Part shown: positions 59,266-64,000 of the stretch, piece after piece
How positions within the stretch are numbered: position 1 is the stretch's first letter
How the letters are laid out: every line of letters begins with the position of its first letter
Assembly: GCA_036023115.1 (NCBI GenBank)
Contig: JAYKKT010000073.1
Span: 13,641,001 to 13,705,000, forward strand
Direction of reading: 5' to 3'
DNA: 64,000 nt
Source: Brasenia schreberi
Lineage: Eukaryota; Streptophyta; Magnoliopsida; Nymphaeales; Cabombaceae
Notes under the pieces: generated by a model
What the model was told of the DNA's origin: nothing
Database searches by the model: none
What the model saw: only the letters and a program-made list of their open reading frames with translations
Program-made: the position numbers and the translations under genes

Positions 59266-62200
59266 ATGGGGGTTGAGGAAGGGAAGGGTGTATTGGACTA
59301 TGAGACGGAGAGCACGGTCAGGGAGCGAGTTGCGCACAGCGGGACTTTGAGCGGGCCTCTCATCACCAAGCAGACCTCCAAGAAGAGCGCTCGCTTCAAT
59401 CCGCCGGCGGAGACGAGAGGCAAGAGCGCAGCAGACGATGCGTACGTCGAGATCACGTTCGACTTCCGGGATGACTCCGTCGCCGTGCACAGCGTGAAGA
59501 CGGCGGCCGGTGAGGAGAAGGAGGACCCGGAGGTGGAGCGGCTGGCGCGCACACTGGAGAAAAAGACGTCGTTGGGTTTCCTCATGCGCAACGCTTCCAG
59601 CCACTTCCGGCAAGTATCACAGGAGCTCAAGTGCCTCGCCTCGGTCACCAAGCGCCAGCCAAACGCCGCCAAGCTCGACCGCTCGAAGTCAGCGGCAGCT
59701 GGCGCACTCGCCGGGCTCAGGTTCATCACCGAAGCTGACAGCACCTCCGGCTGGCCCGCGATCGGGAAGCGCTTCAACGAGCTCTCCATTGAGGGCGTCC
59801 TCCCTCGCTTCCTCTTCGGTCAATGCATCGGTCGGTATATTTATACTTCATTCCTCTTCTCACTGATTGGTGTTTTCTACCCCTCTCTGATCCTCTCCTA
59901 TGCTTGGTAGGGATGAAAGAGTCGGAGGAGTTCGCTATAGCGTTATATGATGCGCTCGCCTGGCGAAGGAATATCATCGCTCCTTTCATAACCAAGGAGG
60001 AGCTTCGGGATTTCTGGGAGCAGATCTCTGACCAGAGCTTCGACGCTAGGCTGCAAACTTTCTTCGACTTGTAAGATATATATCGTAATTCACGTTCTCC
60101 GCTATCTGTAAACTTTCATCTTCGTCCGGTTTCTTACATGTCTGAATTTACCAGGCTTGATAAGAAGTCGGATGGCCGAATTACAGAGGCAGAGGTTAAG
60201 GAGGTAATGGTTCTTTAACTATCCACGCGTAAACAGTCTTTTCCGTTCATAATTTTCAACGTTGCTGAGTTTCTCTGTCGAATTATTCAGATTATCACTC
60301 TTAGCGCTTCGGCCAACAAGCTGTCGAAGATTCAGCAGCAAGCGGAAGAGTATGCTGCTCTCATTATGGAAGAACTGGACCCCAACAATCTGGGTTACAT
60401 AGAGGTAGAGGCTTTCTCTTCTTCCTATACATATAATTCATTTTGCCAGCTGCATACATGCTTTTGATTGTGAATCATGGATGATGATCTATTATCTATT
60501 GTTTTACTGTGTCGTCTTTGATTTCTTCCTGCTTGTAACGGGCATGTGGCTGTGCGTAATGGCCAGGTTTCCGACCTTGAGATGTTATTGCTGCAAGGTC
60601 CAAGCCAATCGGTAGCGACGGATTCCAATAGTCGTGCTTTGCTCAGTCAGATGCTAAGCCAGAAATTGAGGCCAACCAAGGATAACAACCCCATCCGGAG
60701 GTGCTACAACCAGACCAAGTATTTCTTGGAGGACAATTGGAAGAGGCTGTGGGTCATCATGCTGTGGCTCGGCATAATGGCCGGTCTCTTCACCTACAAG
60801 TTCATACAGTACAAGCACAGAGCCGTGTTCAATGTCATGGGCTACTGTGTGTCCGTTGCCAAAGGTGGTGCGGAGCTGACCAAGCTCAACATGGCTTTAA
60901 TTCTTCTGCCAGTCTGCCGCAACACCATCACTTGGCTCAGGAACAGAACTAAACTGGGGGCCATTGTCCCCTTCGATGATAATCTCAATTTCCACAAGGT
61001 ATATAAAATGAATTGCTGCATTTCAGCAATTTATGTTTCGAGGGAAAAATTTTGTATACGTACTTAAAAGGTTTAATCTTTATTCTTGGAATATATTGAA
61101 GGTTGTTGCCGCAGGAGCAGCAGTTGGGGTAGGACTTCATGCGATTTCTCACTTGACTTGTGATTTCCCTCGTCTTCTCCATGCAACCGATGCGGAGTAT
61201 GAGCCATTGATGCCGTTCTTCGGCGAAAAGCGACCTCCTAACTACTGGTGGTTTGTCAAGGGAACTGAAGGCTGGACAGGTGTCGTGATTGTCGTGTTGA
61301 TGGCTATTGCGTACACACTTGCTACACCCTGGTTCAGGCGCGGCAAGATCAATCTGCCCAGGTCTCTCAAGAAACTCACTGGATTCAATGCCTTCTGGTA
61401 CTCCCACCACCTCTTCATCATTGTCTACGCTCTCTACATCGTCCACGGCTACCAACTCTACTTGACCAAAGAATGGTACAACAAAACGGTATGTGCTTAA
61501 TTATCATGAGCCAGCTAAACTCTGATTATTATTATATACTCCTCATTATTAAGCATGGTTCCTTCCCTTTGGCAGACATGGATGTATCTTGCAGTCCCAA
61601 TGCTTTTATATGCATGCGAGCGACTGACAAGAGCATTTAGGTCAGGCATAAAGCCGGTTAGGATTCTCAAGGTAATTACAAATCAATCTTATTAAAGAAC
61701 TAAGAGAAACTAATTGCTGTGCTGTATTTTCTGAATTTCAAGTCCTAAACTTTTCAATTTTTCTGACCCTCAAATGATCATATGAAGGTTGCTGTCTACC
61801 CTGGAAACGTTATGACACTGCAGATGTCGAGGCCCAATGGCTTCAAGTACAAAAGTGGGCAATACATGTTTGTCAACTGCGCAGCTGTCTCCCCATTTGA
61901 ATGGTACTTAGTTTACTTATCTCAATAAACATACGATTAATATTGAGATCAAGTGATCCATTGTAGCTGGTGATCAAGTTGACAAGTATTCATATTTGTT
62001 TTTAAACTTTGAACAGGCACCCCTTCTCTATTACTTCGGCTCCTAGCGATGATTACTTGAGCCTTCACATCCGAACACTGGGAGATTGGACAAGCCAACT
62101 TAAGAGCGTCTTCTCCGAGGTAATTTATGGGGCACTGCGTATTTGTTTTAGAAGAAGAGGCCGAAGTCTCTTAATGAGAGCACTGCATGTTTTGACAGCG

Positions 62201-63265
62201 TATTTGTGTTCTATTATCTTTTTTTCTACAGATCTTAAACTATCTCACTCTTAATATCTTAATTTCTTCTCCTGATGTAGGTATGCCAACCACCAGACAG
62301 TGGCAAGAGTGGCTTGCTTAGAGCGGACTACAACCAATCTGGAAGCAACCCAAGGTATGTTTGATATCATTTTTTTTATTGAATTGTCAATTGCCAATAC
62401 CGATTAAATAGACATAAAATTTTGTACATGATAATGCTTTTTGACTTTTTCATTATGCACGTTAAAGATTCCCAAGGGTATTGATTGATGGGCCTTATGG
62501 AGCACCAGCTCAGGATTACAAGAAATACGAAGTTGTGTTGCTTATCGGCTTAGGAATCGGTGCAACCCCCTTCATCAGTATCGTGAAGGACATAATGAAC
62601 AACTTAAAGGCCAAGGAGGAAGAAGGGGATTTCGAAAACAATGGCGTGAAATCTAAGAGCTCCTTCAAGACAACGAGGGCTTACTTCTACTGGGTGACGA
62701 AGGAGCAGGGCTCATTCGACTGGTTCAAAGGAGTCATGAACGAAGTCGCCGATTCCGATCAGAGTGGCGCGATTGAGCTCCACAACTACTGCACAAGCGT
62801 CTACGAGGAAGGCGACGCAAGGTCTGCACTCATTGCTATGCTTCAGGATCTCAACTACGCAAAGCACGGCGAGGACATCTTGTCGGGCATCAAGGTTAAG
62901 GCCCACTTTGCCAAGCCCAACTGGCGTACCGTCTTCAAGCGTGTTGCTCTCAACCACAGAGATGCTAGAGTTGGTGAGTTCTCACCACAATCAATCCATG
63001 TACTTCACCTTGTTTACACAATTTAATTTTGTCCAAACCAACCAATGAACCAACTACTGTTTTAGGTAGATTGATTGATTATTTCTATATCGTTTTGCTC
63101 AACCACTTGTCACATGATTTAACGTCAAAGATCTTTGATTAATGATTGGTTACAGGTGTGTTCTACTGTGGAATCGAGGGATTAACCAAGGAGCTAAAGC
63201 AGCTATCCCTTGACTTCTCAAGGAAGACGAGCACCAAGTTCGACTTCCACAAGGAAAACTTCTAA
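59266..63265 (+). CDS. RBOH: Respiratory burst oxidase homolog (NADPH oxidase), complete, 12 exons
   Basis: Exons: 59266-59830, 59911-60070, 60155-60203, 60291-60404, 60567-60998, 61102-61488, 61576-61671, 61788-61903, 62017-62119, 62281-62354, 62468-62973, 63156-63265. The total is 2,712 nt, 903 residues, all GT-AG, frame kept. RBOHs are plasma-membrane oxidases that move electrons from cytosolic NADPH through FAD and two haems to apoplastic oxygen, making superoxide. Seen in order: N-terminal regulatory region with SKKSARF; EF-hand loop 244-255 ([12 protein letters not shown]) and a second at about 288-299; six membrane segments from about 357; haem-region histidines in [13 protein letters not shown] and [20 protein letters not shown]-binding HPFSITSAP (641-649); NADPH-binding GLGIGATPF (726-734); and the usual C-terminus FDFHKENF. 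The sequence is closest to the RBOHD-type group by memory. A TTG nine nt upstream is not a start. No defect was seen. Confidence 0.96.
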
Positions 63266-63815
63266 TCCAACGGATGCTGTTATGCCCATCGATCTTTCCT
63301 TATATTTATTAATAATGTACAGTGTGAGTATTTGACGCACAACCCTTTCCCACACTCAAGTGCATGCGGCCGGCCCACCCGGTTTTCACTCGTAGTGGAT
63401 GGTGAGATGTGCCATAGAAGGATCAGTAGGTGAAGTCGACGGTGAGATAAATGGAGGGGTTGTTTTCGGTCGTCGAGTTATTTATTTATTGTCTGTGAAC
63501 GCTTTTAGGTTGTCGTAAGTCTTTTTTGCTGCGTGAGGATTATTTTAGAGCTAGAAAAGCTCAAGCAGTAATTCATAAAGAGTGCTCGAGCGCGATGTAT
63601 CGAAGACTGCACATCTCCTTCTGGTTGAAAAGGTTTACTGTTCGTTCATTTATTTCCATGCATCCAAATAATGCAAGAATATGGTGTTTGGAGGTGCTGC
63701 TCTTGTTTTCTGTTCATCTCTGTGTGAGTTTGACTTTGGTTGCAAGAGGTTGATGTCAATAGGGTTGGCATGAATTCTGGTTCTGGGTAACAGAGACTAT
63801 ATGGGACACAAATTG

Positions 63816-63817
<2 letters not shown>
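63266..63817 (+). other. RBOH 3' UTR and flank
   Basis: Contains the presumed 3' UTR. A 75-codon plus-strand frame at 63526-63753 has no family features and is not called. Confidence 0.5.

Positions 63818-63883
<66 letters not shown>
63818..63883. repeat. Compound (TA)n(TG)n microsatellite
   Basis: About 34 bp of TA followed by about 32 bp of TG. Confidence 0.97.
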
Positions 63884-63884
<1 letters not shown>

Positions 63885-63903
63885 ATGTGTATGTATGTGT
63901 GTG

Positions 63904-64000
63904 CAATGACGGATCTACATCGGGCTGTAGGAGCGATTGCTATTTCAAAATTTGAAATTTTAGAGTAAAACCTATCTTTTACGGTGAATATACGTTTGAA
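63904..64000 (+). mobile_element. hAT-type MITE, left part (cut by the window edge)
   Basis: Starts CAATGACGGATCTACATCGG and continues with AAAATTTGAAATTTTAGAGT and AAACCT-CTTTTAC-GTGAATATA. It matches the first ~100 bp of the element at 48422-48589. Confidence 0.85.

Noticed and set aside
59298..59789. Long minus-strand open frame (163 codons) opposite RBOH exon 1
   Set aside because: Shadow of a G/C-rich exon; the plus strand has clear RBOH family sequence and the antisense peptide has no family features.

Overview
This window is nuclear DNA from a flowering plant. It holds spliced plant genes with GT-AG introns (Tudor-SN, Integrator subunit 7, xyloglucan endotransglucosylase/hydrolase, respiratory burst oxidase), A/T-rich intergenic DNA, many TA/GA/TG microsatellites, and layers of plant transposable elements. 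No grass-like codon bias is visible and I cannot name the species. There is no sign of bacterial, organellar or viral origin.

Layout, left to right. (1) 1-1100: 5' end of a Tudor-SN gene on the minus strand, running off the left edge. (2) 1100-6050: gene-free DNA with short tandem duplications and RTE-derived repeats. (3) 6338-26460: a complete INTS7 (Integrator subunit 7) gene on the plus strand, 7 coding exons, 1,224 residues. Its fourth intron is 14,562 bp and is filled by a three-level transposon nest: a Copia element (A) on the plus strand, a hAT DNA transposon inside A's reverse-transcriptase region, a second Copia element (B) on the minus strand inside A's 3' LTR, and a short RTE-derived element inside B. 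RTE LINE fragments follow. (4) 28982-30170: a complete four-exon XTH gene on the minus strand, convergent with INTS7. (5) 32000-45130: Copia remnants C, E and D. D is split by a near full-length RTE LINE. (6) 45130-58990: gene-free DNA with tRNA-type SINE candidates, hAT-type MITEs, a 5'-truncated RTE LINE, microsatellites and a Gypsy-like element whose two ~1.27 kb LTRs enclose only ~0.7 kb. (7) 59266-63265: a complete 12-exon RBOH (NADPH oxidase) gene, 903 residues. The window ends inside a third hAT-type MITE.

The host genes are functionally unrelated: RNA binding/silencing bodies, snRNA 3'-end processing, cell-wall remodelling, and apoplastic superoxide production. I see no gene cluster or operon-like system. 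I did not find a new biological system. The most informative content is the transposon record: exact target-site duplications let the insertion order be read, one hAT transposase frame is broken only by point changes to stop codons, and one RTE family has left at least six datable insertions, several very short.
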